In this document: piece after piece, positions 28,193 through 41,634 of the stretch
How positions within the stretch are numbered: position 1 is the stretch's first letter
Layout: every line of letters starts with the position of its first letter
Notes under the pieces: model-generated
What the model saw: the letters and a program-made list of their open reading frames with translations, nothing else
Databases searched by the model: none
Told to the model about the DNA's origin: nothing
Origin: Acidobacteriota bacterium
Lineage (GTDB): Bacteria > Acidobacteriota > Holophagae > Acanthopleuribacterales > Acanthopleuribacteraceae
Assembly: GCA_030066195.1 (NCBI GenBank)
Contig: JASJCB010000037.1
Coordinates: 1 to 64,000 of the forward strand
Length of the DNA stretch: 64,000 nucleotides
Reading direction: 5' to 3'
Translations under genes and position numbers: made by a program

Positions 28193-29676
28193 CGACCTCC
28201 CAAGACGGCCTCGATATAGCCCTCGGGCTCCAACAATTGGCCCGCTGTCTGTCTGCCGAACTCGAAGATGGGCTCCGCGGCCAGACCGATCGACACCGAC
28301 AGGGAAGCCAGCGTTGCGGCGGGAAGCCACAGACGCACCGGGGTCTTCATCGGTTCGAAAGTCTCCGGAGCGCGTTTCCAAAAGGCGTGGTTCCAGATCT
28401 TGGTCATCGACACCAGGGTGAGCATGGCCACCGCGAGCGCAATACCCGAAATCAGCCAACTCCGGGTCTCCAGGCCGGCTTGTATCAGCAGGTATTTGGT
28501 GAAAAATCCCGAGAGCGGGGGAAAGCCGGCCAGCGAAAAGGCCGGTACCAGAAAGAGCAGCGCCAGGAGGGGTTTGTGCCGGTAGAGACCGCCCAACTGC
28601 TCGATCCGATAGGCGCCTCTGCCGTGGTGGGCGATGATCCCCGAAATCAGGAACAGGTTGGTTTTGACGATGATGTTGTGGACCATGTGCAACATCGCCC
28701 CGGCGATCCCGAGCGGTGTCATCAGGGCCAGGCCCATGATCATGTAGCCGATCTGAGAGATGATGTGAAACGACAGGATTCGCCGGATGTCGGTTTGCGC
28801 GATGGCCCCCAGTCCCCCCATGACCATGGTCAAACCGGCGATGACCAGCAACAGCCGGCTGCTGAAGGCCTGGTCCTGGTTGAAGATGAGCGTAAAGGTG
28901 CGGATGAGCGAATAGACACCCACCTTGGTCAACAAGGCCGAGAAAATGGCCGAGACGGCAAGCGGCGGCGCGTGATAGGAAGACGGCAGCCAGAAATAGA
29001 GCGGGAAAACCGCCGCTTTGATGCCGAAAGCAACCAAAAAGAGCATGCCGGTAGAAAGCACCAGCCGGGCATCGGCCTCCGACTCACTCAATTTGACGGC
29101 AATATCGGCCATGTTCAGGGAGCCCACCTTGGCATAGAGCAGGCCGATGCCGATCAGGAAGATGCCGGACGATACCAGATTCATGACCACATACTTGACG
29201 GAGGCGATCATCTCCAAGCGGGATCTCCCTCGGGCCAACAGCACGAAAGAGGCGATCAGCATGACTTCGAACCAAACGTAGAGATTGAAGATATCGCCGG
29301 CCAGGAAGGCGCCGCAAACCCCCATCAGCAAAACGTGGAAGAGGGCATAAAAACCACCGTCATCGTTACCCCGCATCTCGCCGTATAAACTGTAAATAAA
29401 AACCATAAGACCCATGAGTCCGGTAATCGCGACCATGAGCGCGCTCAGATTGTCGGCGACCAACGTAATCCCATAGGGCGCGGACCAGTTTCCCGGCCCG
29501 GTCGCCATGATCCCGGAGGAAGCCACGCGAATGAGTAGGGAGACGCCGGCGCCGAAAAGACCCGCAAAGCCGATCAGGCCGATCACGGCGGCCCTGTTAC
29601 CTCGCCGGCCCGTCACGAACAAGATCATGGCTGTAGCAAGCGGAATGATGAGTGGGAGAACCAGATGCGGATTCAT
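28189..29676 (-). CDS. mrpD: Mrp antiporter subunit D
   Basis: A 495-residue polytopic protein of the ND2/ND4/NuoN-type proton-translocating family with about 14 helices. Key features are the Glu-bearing YVWFEVMLIASFVLLA and the Lys-bearing GMLFLVAFGIKAAVFPLYFW (conserved charged residues of the ion path), then LPSSYHAPPLAVSAIFSALL. It forms one of the two antiporter-like halves of the Mrp complex together with MrpA. Its start lies just after mrpC on the same strand. Confidence 0.95.
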   Translation of the reverse strand: MNPHLVLPLIIPLATAMILFVTGRRGNRAAVIGLIGFAGLFGAGVSLLIRVASSGIMATGPGNWSAPYGITLVADNLSALMVAITGLMGLMVFIYSLYGEMRGNDDGGFYALFHVLLMGVCGAFLAGDIFNLYVWFEVMLIASFVLLARGRSRLEMIASVKYVVMNLVSSGIFLIGIGLLYAKVGSLNMADIAVKLSESEADARLVLSTGMLFLVAFGIKAAVFPLYFWLPSSYHAPPLAVSAIFSALLTKVGVYSLIRTFTLIFNQDQAFSSRLLLVIAGLTMVMGGLGAIAQTDIRRILSFHIISQIGYMIMGLALMTPLGIAGAMLHMVHNIIVKTNLFLISGIIAHHGRGAYRIEQLGGLYRHKPLLALLFLVPAFSLAGFPPLSGFFTKYLLIQAGLETRSWLISGIALAVAMLTLVSMTKIWNHAFWKRAPETFEPMKTPVRLWLPAATLASLSVSIGLAAEPIFEFGRQTAGQLLEPEGYIEAVLGGR

Positions 29677-29680
29677 GGCG

Positions 29681-30019
29681 TCACTCCTTCAACATCTCCA
29701 CATCGAGATCGCTGACCTCAAGGAAAACGCGCCGCATTAAAGCCAGAAAAAAGGCCAGAACCCCGAAACCGATGACAATGGCCGTAAGAATCAGCGCCTG
29801 GGGCAAGGGGTCGGCATGTCCGGGGCCCAATACCTGCGCGCCTTCGGGTACAAAATCCGGTCGGCCGCGCACCAGGCCCGGAGCCGACAGGATCAGCAAA
29901 TTGGCCGCATTGCTGAGAAGAATCAGACCGATCGCCAGTTTGGCCAGGTGGCGTCGTAACAGCATGTAGACCGCCGCGGCGAATAACACGCCCACAATAA
30001 CAGCCCAGAAAGGTTCCAT
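29681..30019 (-). CDS. mrpC: Mrp antiporter subunit C
   Basis: A 112-residue NuoK-like subunit with three helices. The ATG at 30019 is seven bases after GGAGG; a TTG two codons upstream is less likely. The conserved Asn-rich element LILLSNAANLLIL and PQALILTAIVIGFGV (with the family PQALxLTAIVI pattern) identify it. It follows mrpB with a two-base gap. Confidence 0.95.
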   Translation of the reverse strand: MEPFWAVIVGVLFAAAVYMLLRRHLAKLAIGLILLSNAANLLILSAPGLVRGRPDFVPEGAQVLGPGHADPLPQALILTAIVIGFGVLAFFLALMRRVFLEVSDLDVEMLKE

Positions 30020-30021
30020 GG

Positions 30022-30429
30022 TCAAGCCTCCTCGAATGCGTGCAGCATGGAAACCGCTGCACCGATGACGGTCAGATAAACGCCGATGTCAAACAGCAGC
30101 GGCGTGCCCACCTTGCCGATCAGCGGCAGATCGGTCCATATGCCGGTGAGAAACGGCAGGCCGCCCAACCACCCCATAAGCCCGGCGCCCAAGGCTGTCA
30201 GGCAGCCGATACCGATCAGGCGGATCGGATCGATGCGCATATAGCGACGGGTCGCCTTGGGTCCATAGGTAAGAGAATAAAAGCCCAAGCCGCCGGCCGC
30301 CAGCAGGCCGCCGATAAAACCGCCGCCGGGATGATTGTGTCCGCGAAAAAGCACCCACAAGGACACGATCAGGAGGACCGGGGTCTGGCGACGGGCCGCC
30401 ATCTCCAAGAGTAATGAAGGTTTCTTCAT
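30022..30429 (-). CDS. mrpB: Mrp antiporter subunit B
   Basis: A 135-residue subunit with four hydrophobic helices. [16 protein letters not shown] is the strongly conserved MrpB signature and [16 protein letters not shown] the second. Overlaps the end of mrpA by four bases, so it is coupled to it. Confidence 0.96.
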   Translation of the reverse strand: MKKPSLLLEMAARRQTPVLLIVSLWVLFRGHNHPGGGFIGGLLAAGGLGFYSLTYGPKATRRYMRIDPIRLIGIGCLTALGAGLMGWLGGLPFLTGIWTDLPLIGKVGTPLLFDIGVYLTVIGAAVSMLHAFEEA

Positions 30430-32720
30430 GATGTTTCTCCACCACGTTTATCATTATTCCCACGCAGCAACAGGATGACGCCCATCGCTGCCGTTGCCAG
30501 AACGGTAATTTCGCCCAGCGTATCCAGGGCCCGGAAATCGACCAGGATGACGTTGACTATGTTGCGACCGTAGGCGTCGGGAACCGAATGGTCGTTGTAG
30601 AAAACCGAAATGCTCTGCTGAAAATCCACCTGTTCGGCTTTCAGGATGAGCAGAGTCACGAAAAGGCCGCACGATATGGACAGAATTGCATCGTGCAGCT
30701 TGTTTCTCGCCCTTGACAGATTTTTGAAGTGAGGCAGCTTGTGGACCACCAGCACCAGCATCAATACGGTCAGGGTGTCGACCACGATCTGGGTGATGGC
30801 CAAATCGACCGCGCCGTAGAGCATAAACACCGCGCTCATGGAAAAACCCACCATACCCAGCAGAATGGCCGAGCCCATGAATGCCTTGGCGAAGACAGCC
30901 CCCAGCGCTGCCGCCGCCATCAACGAGCCCAGGACAATTTCAAGCCATTTCGGTTCCCAGGTCACTTGTCCGGGGAGACCGCCCAGACGCCACAGAACCC
31001 CGCCGCCCAGCAGCAGGAAGGTCCAGAGAATAATGCTGAGATTGACGCCGAGCGAATCGGATTGGACCATTCGGGTGATGCGCGCGGCAAATGCGAACAA
31101 GGCATCGAAGCACTTCAGATAGATCCGGGAAGGACGTATTCTGTCAAAGTGAAGGCTCAGTTTCATCAGCGGGGAAAGCTTATCGAAAGAGGCAATCACA
31201 ACCGCGCCCATCAGCAGAATCGACATACTCGTGAACAGCGGCGGGGTAAAACCGTGCCATAGGCTTACCGACACGGCGACGGTATCCTGGGAAACAGCGC
31301 TTGCCGCCGCCTGGTACAGCGGTTTCAGCAGCCCTACCGCCGCTCCCAGGAGCAGGCCGCCCAGGGCAAGCACGAGCGGGCCGGACCACATGGGCGCGGG
31401 TGCTTCGTGAGGCGATCGGGGCGTGGGCTTCGGCGGACCGCGAAAGGGTTTCAGGCCGGCCGTCCAGGCGGCCGCGACCAAACCGATTGCGGTTACCGTA
31501 ATCGCGGTCACCGCGAGCGGAGAATGCTTCCAGGCGGCCTCCAGGAGCACTTCCTTGCTCACGAAACCGAGCGTCGGCGGCAAACCGATCATCGACACGG
31601 AGGCCGTCAGGCCGACGGCGAAGGTAAGGGGCAGCTTATCCCGCAGGCCGCTCAGCGCTGCAATCGAACGGGTGCCGGTTTCATGGTCCAGATTCCCGGC
31701 TACCAGAAACAGGGGCGCTTTGTAGAGTGAATGGGCAAGGGTCAATAAAACCATGGCCGTCAAACCATAAGGTCCGCCCATGCCGAGCGCGAAGACCAGC
31801 ATCCCCAGTACGCTCAGGGTTGAATAAGCCAAAACGGCTTTCAGGTCGTCCTGGAACGGCGACCGCCACCCGCCCATGATCATGGTGGCGCCGCCGAAAC
31901 CCATCAAAAGCAATTCCCAATAAGCGGTTTCACCCAGAACCGGATACAGGCGCGCCAACAGAAAAACCCCCAATTTGACCATGGTGGCGGAATGCAGATA
32001 GGCGCTGATGGGCGTGGGTGCGGCCATGGCTCGCGGGAGCCAGAAGTGAAACGGGAACTGGGCGGACTTGGTAAATGCGCCGGCTAAAACCAGCAGCAGA
32101 ATCGGCAGGTAAAGGGAATGTCGTTGCAGACCATCACCCGCCAGCAGGGTTTCCAGTTCGAAACCGCCGGCTTGACCCATGATCAGCAGTCCGGCGAACA
32201 TGGCCAGACTGCCCGCCGTGGTAATCAACAACGCCTGCAAGGCGGCGGTGCGGGAAGATTTCTTTTCGTGATCGAAACCGATCAACAAAAAGGAGGTGAT
32301 GCCGGTGAGTTCCCAGAATACAAACAGCCCCAAGAGATTACCCGAACACACCACGCCCAGCATGGCGCTGATGAAGATCTGGAGGACCACGTAAAATTTG
32401 GTGAGATCGGGGTGCTTGCCCAGGTAGGGCCGGGCATAGATCAGAATGACGCCGCCGATAATCGACACCATCAGGGCGAACAGCAGGGCCAACCCGTCTA
32501 TGTAAAACGAGAGCGATAAACCCAGGGAGGGCAGCCATTCCACCTTGTACCGAAGCGGTTCCCCGCCGGTAATGGACGGCGCATGCCGCAAAAGATACAG
32601 CGCAACCGCAAAGGGTTGAAGCGACAAGAGATAACCGCATTTTTTGGGGAACCGGCTGCAGATAACCGGTGTGATAAGAGCGGTGAACAAACCGCCGATG
32701 ATCAATAGAAGCAGCATCAT
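30426..32720 (-). CDS. mrpA: Mrp antiporter subunit A (fused MbhD/E-type tail)
   Basis: A 764-residue NuoL-like subunit. The ATG at 32720 is preceded by AAGGGA; the open frame continues 66 codons upstream but that part is not hydrophobic and is not MrpA-like. The antiporter domain shows the conserved [39 protein letters not shown] and [13 protein letters not shown] motifs. The C-terminal part has the DUF4040-like helices ([20 protein letters not shown]) and the final MbhE-type segment ([20 protein letters not shown]). First gene of a complete mrpABCDEFG operon. Confidence 0.95.
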   Translation of the reverse strand: MMLLLLIIGGLFTALITPVICSRFPKKCGYLLSLQPFAVALYLLRHAPSITGGEPLRYKVEWLPSLGLSLSFYIDGLALLFALMVSIIGGVILIYARPYLGKHPDLTKFYVVLQIFISAMLGVVCSGNLLGLFVFWELTGITSFLLIGFDHEKKSSRTAALQALLITTAGSLAMFAGLLIMGQAGGFELETLLAGDGLQRHSLYLPILLLVLAGAFTKSAQFPFHFWLPRAMAAPTPISAYLHSATMVKLGVFLLARLYPVLGETAYWELLLMGFGGATMIMGGWRSPFQDDLKAVLAYSTLSVLGMLVFALGMGGPYGLTAMVLLTLAHSLYKAPLFLVAGNLDHETGTRSIAALSGLRDKLPLTFAVGLTASVSMIGLPPTLGFVSKEVLLEAAWKHSPLAVTAITVTAIGLVAAAWTAGLKPFRGPPKPTPRSPHEAPAPMWSGPLVLALGGLLLGAAVGLLKPLYQAAASAVSQDTVAVSVSLWHGFTPPLFTSMSILLMGAVVIASFDKLSPLMKLSLHFDRIRPSRIYLKCFDALFAFAARITRMVQSDSLGVNLSIILWTFLLLGGGVLWRLGGLPGQVTWEPKWLEIVLGSLMAAAALGAVFAKAFMGSAILLGMVGFSMSAVFMLYGAVDLAITQIVVDTLTVLMLVLVVHKLPHFKNLSRARNKLHDAILSISCGLFVTLLILKAEQVDFQQSISVFYNDHSVPDAYGRNIVNVILVDFRALDTLGEITVLATAAMGVILLLRGNNDKRGGETS

Positions 32721-33757
32721 GAATGATCCCTTGACAGGGTGAAGGCAAACCACGCTGTCAGAGCAAGGCACCCGGCCGTCCAAATCCCGGCGGCAAGCAC
32801 GTAAAGCAATAACCCATACAGATTCATCGGGCAAGCTCCCGGGTTCGGATGACAAGCAGAAAAGGCGACTGTTTCCTTTCCGCGAAGAACCATGCTCTCT
32901 TGACGGGCATTTTCTCATGCTGACACGGTTTTGCCTAGTACTGCCCGACAGGCGAAGCCCGCTTCACCCTGACGGAACCGAGGTACCGACCGAATCCAAA
33001 TGGAAAGCTGATCAACCAGGAGTACTTTTGAGGCTTTTTTCGAACTTGATTCCGGGCCTGTCTCGTTGACCCTCTTGATTTGTGCTGTGTTGCTTGAAAT
33101 ACATCCGGAAAAGATGTCGTGTTGAGTTTTCTGATGAAAAACATTAACTTTTTTACATAACGAACCATTTTTTGTCTCTTTCGGGGGCCTTCTCCCGGGA
33201 AAAGGTCTACCTTGAAACGCTGAAGACGGTATCATTCCCAGGAATAGGACCGGTCGCAGGGTTCGAAGGTAGTATCATTCCCGGGAATAATGCCGGTCAG
33301 TCGGCAGCATACCGGTCCTATTCGCGGAAAACTGCCCAACCGAAACCCAATTAGGGTTGTCATTCTTAAAAAAGCGCGGGCGACTCTGAACGCGGTGATA
33401 TTGAATCCGAGCCGAAAGTTGTGAAATAAAATCGCGAAAGCATCAAGCCGGAGATTTATAGCCTGTCTTTAGCTCCGGATTGTCCCTTTCCGGGGAATCG
33501 AACATCATTTTCAGGTACGGGCAGCGTCATTTCCGAACATAATGTTGTGTTTTTGTGTTCTACAATTTGAAGCCCCGGGCATGGTGCCCCTGTTTGAATC
33601 TCAGAAGGTGTCATGACTGAGAAAAGGTGTCTTGTCTACCGGGGAGCGTTGAACCGTCCTTCGTTTTCAAACCTACTGTAATCCGGACCCGCGATTGTCG
33701 TTGAACCGTCGGACGGTATCATATAAAGTAACGGGCACGCCGACCGGGCGTGGGGAG
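32721..33757. other. long intergenic region between mrp operon and LpxH-like gene
   Basis: About one kilobase without a convincing gene. It separates two divergently transcribed units and must contain both promoters; I found no confident -35/-10 pair. The main structure is the phased palindrome array at 33191-33331, listed separately. A related half-decayed site (TTTCCGGGGAAT) occurs near 33487. The short open frames here have no motif or ribosome binding site. Confidence 0.55.
33191..33331. repeat. four palindromes phased at exactly 43 bp
   Basis: Twelve-base dyads TCTCCCGGGAAA (33191), ATTCCCAGGAAT (33234), ATTCCCGGGAAT (33277) and ATTCGCGGAAAA (33320) begin at exact 43-base steps. The flanks of the first three units are also similar (GAAGACGGTATC and GAAGGTAGTATC before units 2 and 3; GGACCGGTC and TGCCGGTC after them). 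The array lies upstream of the LpxH-like gene. Regular spacing of about four helical turns suggests cooperative protein binding, or a decayed tandem repeat. Confidence 0.65.
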
Positions 33758-34495
33758 ATGCCTTTGTTTATCGTTGCCGATGCCCATGTGAGCAGGGCCC
33801 AGGACAACCACGAGCCGTTCTTCGAAATGTTGGACGCTTTGCGGGATACCGGTGAGGACGTGGTCTTCCTGGGAGATATTTTCGACCTCTGGGTTTCGCT
33901 GCCCCGCTATGAGGGGCCCCTTCAGCGCCGCTTCCTGGAATGGTGCGCCGCCTACAAGCAAAGCGCTTCGGTGGGGTATATCGAGGGCAATCGCGAGTTC
34001 TACATGGTGCGCCGCAACCGCAACTGTTTCACCTGGTCGGACGGTGCGAAGCATCTCGAGGGCAACATCCTCTTCGTGCACGGCGACCTCATCAATCGGG
34101 CCGACAAAAAGTACCTGCGCTTCCGCCGGCTGAGCAAAAACGCACTGGTGCGCAACGCTGTACGCTTTCTGCCCTACGGCCCCAAGTTTGCCCATAACAT
34201 GAAGCTCAAACTGAAGCAGACCAACCATGCTTTTCGCCTCGGCCTGCCCGTGGAAGCCCTGGAAAGTTTCGCCCGCGCGCGCTTTGCCGAGGGCGTTACC
34301 TGCATCCTGGTCGGACATTTCCACGAACCCTACCTTTTCGAGGAAAACGGCGCGGCTTTGCATGTTTTGCCGGACTGGTTTACCGATCACCACGTCGGCT
34401 ATCTGGACAGAACAAACGGTGTTCTGGAAACAGGGCCCTGGCGACAGTTGATTGCCCGGCGGGAGGGTGCGGGCGCCGACGAGACGAGTACCTGA
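33758..34495 (+). CDS. UDP-2,3-diacylglucosamine diphosphatase-like phosphoesterase (LpxH type)
   Basis: A calcineurin-fold metallophosphatase of 245 residues from the ATG at 33758. That ATG has GGGGAG immediately before it, too close to be ideal, and TTG codons upstream at 33695 or 33701 remain possible starts. Metal-binding motifs appear in order: DAHV (DxH), VFLGDIFDLW (GD), YIEGNREF (in place of GNRDF), VHGDL and LVGHFHEP (GHxH). This order and length fit LpxH, which makes lipid X in lipid A synthesis at the inner membrane. Asp to Glu in the GNRD motif is a small deviation. It precedes the atp operon on the same strand but with a gap containing a separate promoter candidate. Confidence 0.8.
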   Translation: MPLFIVADAHVSRAQDNHEPFFEMLDALRDTGEDVVFLGDIFDLWVSLPRYEGPLQRRFLEWCAAYKQSASVGYIEGNREFYMVRRNRNCFTWSDGAKHLEGNILFVHGDLINRADKKYLRFRRLSKNALVRNAVRFLPYGPKFAHNMKLKLKQTNHAFRLGLPVEALESFARARFAEGVTCILVGHFHEPYLFEENGAALHVLPDWFTDHHVGYLDRTNGVLETGPWRQLIARREGAGADETST

Positions 34496-34571
34496 GAACC
34501 CGCGTCCCATGTGCGGTTTAGCCTTGCTTCGGCCCTTTGGTAATAAGGGACCGTTACGGTCCAGTTTAGGT

Positions 34572-34600
34572 TTGACACACCATGGGAACTATGGTACTTT
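34572..34600 (+). promoter_or_regulatory. candidate promoter of the atp operon
   Basis: TTGACA (34572-34577), a 17-base spacer and TACTTT (34595-34600) lie about 60 bases before the first atp gene. The -35 is perfect and the -10 weak (three of six), so this is only a candidate. Confidence 0.4.
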
Positions 34601-34658
34601 TTTGGCGCTTTTGGGATGCGTGTAAGCAAACGTTTTTCGGAAAACAGGCAACAAATCT

Positions 34659-35114
34659 ATGCAAGAGATTCTCGAAGGGTTACCCGACCCGATGCAAATT
34701 AACATGACCCTCGTGGTCATTATCGGGATTTTTCTGGTTCTGATCTTCATTTTGAACACCATGATCTTCAAGCCGCTGGTCGCCAAGCTGGACGAACGCG
34801 CGCACCGCATCAAAGAAGGTGCCGAGGCCCGGGAAAATGCCCTGCGGACCGTTGAAGAAAGCGAGGCCCGTTACCAATCGGCCATGATCGACGCACGGCG
34901 CAAGGCTCAGGCCAAACGCCAGGAGATGTTGAAGGAAACACAGGCGTTGCGAGAGGAAAAAATCGCCGCGGCCCGTGCGGAAGCGTCGGGAATGACTCAG
35001 AAGGTAACGGCCGAGCTGGAAAAACAGGTGAGCACCGCCCGGGCCGACATGGAACGGGAGACGCGACAGATTGCGGAGCGAATTGCCGCAAGGGTCCTTT
35101 CACGTGCGAGCTAG
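34659..35114 (+). CDS. ATP synthase F0 subunit b'
   Basis: A 151-residue b-type peripheral-stalk subunit: one N-terminal membrane helix (about 15-36, TLVVIIGIFLVLIFILNTMI) followed by FKPLVAKLDERAHRI and a long charged coiled coil. Its position before a second b gene marks it as the b' copy, so the stalk is a b/b' heterodimer rather than a b homodimer. It links the membrane a subunit (not encoded here) to the F1 head through delta. First gene of the operon. Confidence 0.9.
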   Translation: MQEILEGLPDPMQINMTLVVIIGIFLVLIFILNTMIFKPLVAKLDERAHRIKEGAEARENALRTVEESEARYQSAMIDARRKAQAKRQEMLKETQALREEKIAAARAEASGMTQKVTAELEKQVSTARADMERETRQIAERIAARVLSRAS

Positions 35115-35156
35115 GCTCACCGATGTGCTGCCCCTAACGACGAGAAGGTTGTGTGA

Positions 35157-35722
35157 ATGAACATCTTAGTGAAAAAATTATGTCTCCCGGCGCTGCTGCT
35201 CTTCTTCACCATGCCGGTGCTTGCAGCCGGCGGCGAAGTGGAGCCTATCAAGTGGATGAAACTGGTCTACAAGGTCATCAACGTCATCATCTTCTTCGGT
35301 GGCCTGGGCTGGCTGTTGCGCAAGAGCGTCAGCGAATTTTTCAGTAACCGTGAGCGGAATATCCGGGACTCGCTGGAACTGGCCGAGAAATCGGTGAAGG
35401 ACGCCAAGGAAAAGCTGGACGAGATCGAACGCAACATGGCGAACCTGGACAACCAGTTGGAAGATATCCACGAGCAGGCCAAGCAAGATCTCGCCACCGA
35501 GACCGAGAACATGCAAGCCCAGGCCAAGCAAGATGCCGAACGCATCCTGGCCCTGGCCAAAGCCGAGTGCGAGAACATGAAGCGCGAAGCCTTGATGGGC
35601 TTGAAGAAACAGTTGGCGGACATGGCTGTCAAGGAAGCCGAAACCATCATCGAAGACAGCATGACCGAGGACGAGCGCAATCGCCTCTTCACCGACTTCA
35701 CTGCTAGACTGGGGGCGCGCTC

Positions 35723-35726
<4 letters not shown>
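35157..35726 (+). CDS. atpF: ATP synthase F0 subunit b
   Basis: A 189-residue b subunit. Unusually for E. coli-type b but as in several other phyla, an apparent signal peptide (about 1-23, ending VLAAGG) precedes the membrane helix (about 38-54, VINVIIFFGGLGWLL). A long coiled coil (60-170) forms the stalk. The gene overlaps atpH by four bases. With b' it forms the peripheral stalk. Confidence 0.92.
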
Positions 35727-37791
<2,065 letters not shown>

Positions 37792-37794
37792 ACC

Positions 37795-40094
<2,300 letters not shown>

Positions 40095-40106
40095 GGCGAG
40101 GATCTA

Positions 40107-40508
40107 ATGAACAAACTAACATTAGAGGTATTGACCCCGGAGAAAGAGGCCGTCAACCGGCAGGTAGATTCGGTTTATCTACAGGGAACGCTTGGTCGAT
40201 TGGGCATTCTGCCCGAACACACCACGCTCATTTCCACCCTGGATTTCGGCGTACTTGAATTGAACGACGGCGGCGTCAGGGAGGAAATGCTCTGCGGGAC
40301 CGGCCTGGTAGAAGTCGCCGATAACCGTGTAACCGTCCTGGTTCGAAGCGCTGAGGCCAAGGGCGATATCGACGTGGAGCGCGCCAAACAAGCCATGGAC
40401 CGCGCACGTCAGCGTCGCGACTCCAAGGCCGAAGACATCGACATGTTGCGCGCTGAGGCCTCTCTGGCTCGCGCTGTAGAGCGTCTTCGTTTCTCCGGGC
40501 ATCAATAG
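40107..40508 (+). CDS. atpC: ATP synthase F1 subunit epsilon
   Basis: A 133-residue epsilon subunit: an N-terminal beta sandwich (LEVLTPEKEAV, then GRLGILPEHTTLIS, matching the G-x-LGxLPxH signature) and a C-terminal helical hairpin (about 88-130). It regulates and couples the rotor. GAGGAT precedes the ATG. Last gene of the atp set; genes for subunits a and c are not in this window. Confidence 0.94.
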   Translation: MNKLTLEVLTPEKEAVNRQVDSVYLQGTLGRLGILPEHTTLISTLDFGVLELNDGGVREEMLCGTGLVEVADNRVTVLVRSAEAKGDIDVERAKQAMDRARQRRDSKAEDIDMLRAEASLARAVERLRFSGHQ

Positions 40509-40543
40509 AACATTCGCGGCGGCGACCGACCGGGAGACCGTTT

Positions 40544-41233
40544 ATGTCGCAAACTCAGTGGTCGCCGCCCGAACTCAGTCAGCCGGAACACGGTTATCGC
40601 TACACCACCGATTCCTGGCTTCTGGTTTCCTACGCCGCGGCTTTTCAGCCGCGGCGTTGGTGTGATATGGGAACGGGTTGCGGTGTGATTGCCTACGGTT
40701 TGGCCCGACGCCTGAACCACTCAACGGGCGTTGCCGTGGAGCGCCGGCGGGATCTCGCTCGTTTCGCCCGGCAGAATCTGGCCGAGCTTCCCGTAACCTT
40801 AATCGAGGGAGATCTGCGTTTCTTCCCCTGGCGCCCGCGTCAATTCGACCTGCTGGTGTGCAATCCGCCCTATTTCGAAACAGGTACGGGGCGACTGAGC
40901 AAGGTAAGGGCCAGAGCGGAAGCCAGGCACACACTACATGGCGGCATCGGTGAATTCGCGCGGGATATGCGCCATGCCCTCAGGCGCGACGGCCGTTTGT
41001 GTTTTATCTTTCCCACGGACCGGTTGCAACTCGCTTTGGATGAAATGACCGACAGCGGCTGGCACGCCGTTGATCGTCTGGACATCCTGAGTTACAAGGA
41101 TCGCGACCCGGTTCTGAGCTGCATGTGTATGATGCCCCGACCCGCCGGACAAATGACGCGGAACAGGCTGGTTTTATACGAGGCACATCGGCGGTTCACA
41201 CCGCGAGCTGTATCCTTTTTAGGGCGCTTCTGA
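40544..41233 (+). CDS. SAM-dependent methyltransferase, TrmN6-like
   Basis: A 229-residue class I methyltransferase. The SAM-binding motif is CDMGTGCGVIAYGLA and the amino-methylation motif is VCNPPYF, typical of enzymes modifying the exocyclic N6 of adenine. Together with the N-terminal YTTDSWLLVSYA this fits the tRNA1(Val) (A37-N6) methyltransferase group. GGGAG lies before the ATG. It follows atpC by 35 bases without a terminator, so it may be read through from the atp operon. Exact RNA target not proven. Confidence 0.85.
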   Translation: MSQTQWSPPELSQPEHGYRYTTDSWLLVSYAAAFQPRRWCDMGTGCGVIAYGLARRLNHSTGVAVERRRDLARFARQNLAELPVTLIEGDLRFFPWRPRQFDLLVCNPPYFETGTGRLSKVRARAEARHTLHGGIGEFARDMRHALRRDGRLCFIFPTDRLQLALDEMTDSGWHAVDRLDILSYKDRDPVLSCMCMMPRPAGQMTRNRLVLYEAHRRFTPRAVSFLGRF

Positions 41234-41634
41234 GCGGGCGAACCACTCCGTTTACATTGCTTACTGAAATTTTTCGCAATGTTTACTCGTGCTCTTTGCC
41301 GGCAAACAAGCTTGGGGAGGGTGATGACAACATAGGAACTAACGGTGTTGCCCTTGTGCTGATCTATTCTACGAACCCAAGTCCAGCTTGTTTCACGGCG
41401 TCGACTAAAGACTTTAATTTGTGCAGGTTAAAGAGAGATCAGCAAGGCGATTGGTTCCGATGAGCGGATGGGGACACGGGCCGGCGAGGACCGAGCCGGG
41501 TCCCGTGCCGGTTCCTTTTCGCGGGCAATTTCCGGTTCCCGGTAATGCACTTGGTTTCAAAGGAAATCCCTGCTAGAATATGGTGCTCATTACCGGCTGG
41601 TAACACGGGTAAATTACATCGAGGAGTCCGATTC
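41234..41634. other. intergenic region with terminator hairpin
   Basis: Four hundred bases between the methyltransferase and the binding lipoprotein, without a convincing gene. The hairpin at 41475-41507 is listed separately. The part between 41280 and 41460 is AT-richer than its surroundings and might encode a small RNA ending at that hairpin, but I recognise no known RNA family there. Confidence 0.4.
41475..41518 (+). terminator. intrinsic terminator-like hairpin
   Basis: CACGGG-CCGGC pairs with GCCGG-GT-CCCGTG (two-base bulge), followed by CCGGTTCCTTTT. It lies 240 bases after the methyltransferase gene and 117 bases before the next gene, so it could end the atp-trmN6 transcript or a small RNA. 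Confidence 0.55.

Noticed and set aside
27838..28459. Longer start for mrpE using the full open frame
   Set aside because: The extra part lies over mrpD in another frame and is not hydrophobic; the ATGA overlap gives the natural start.
33191..33331. CRISPR array
   Set aside because: Units are directly adjacent 43-bp repeats with decaying identity, with no constant repeat/unique spacer pattern and no cas genes.
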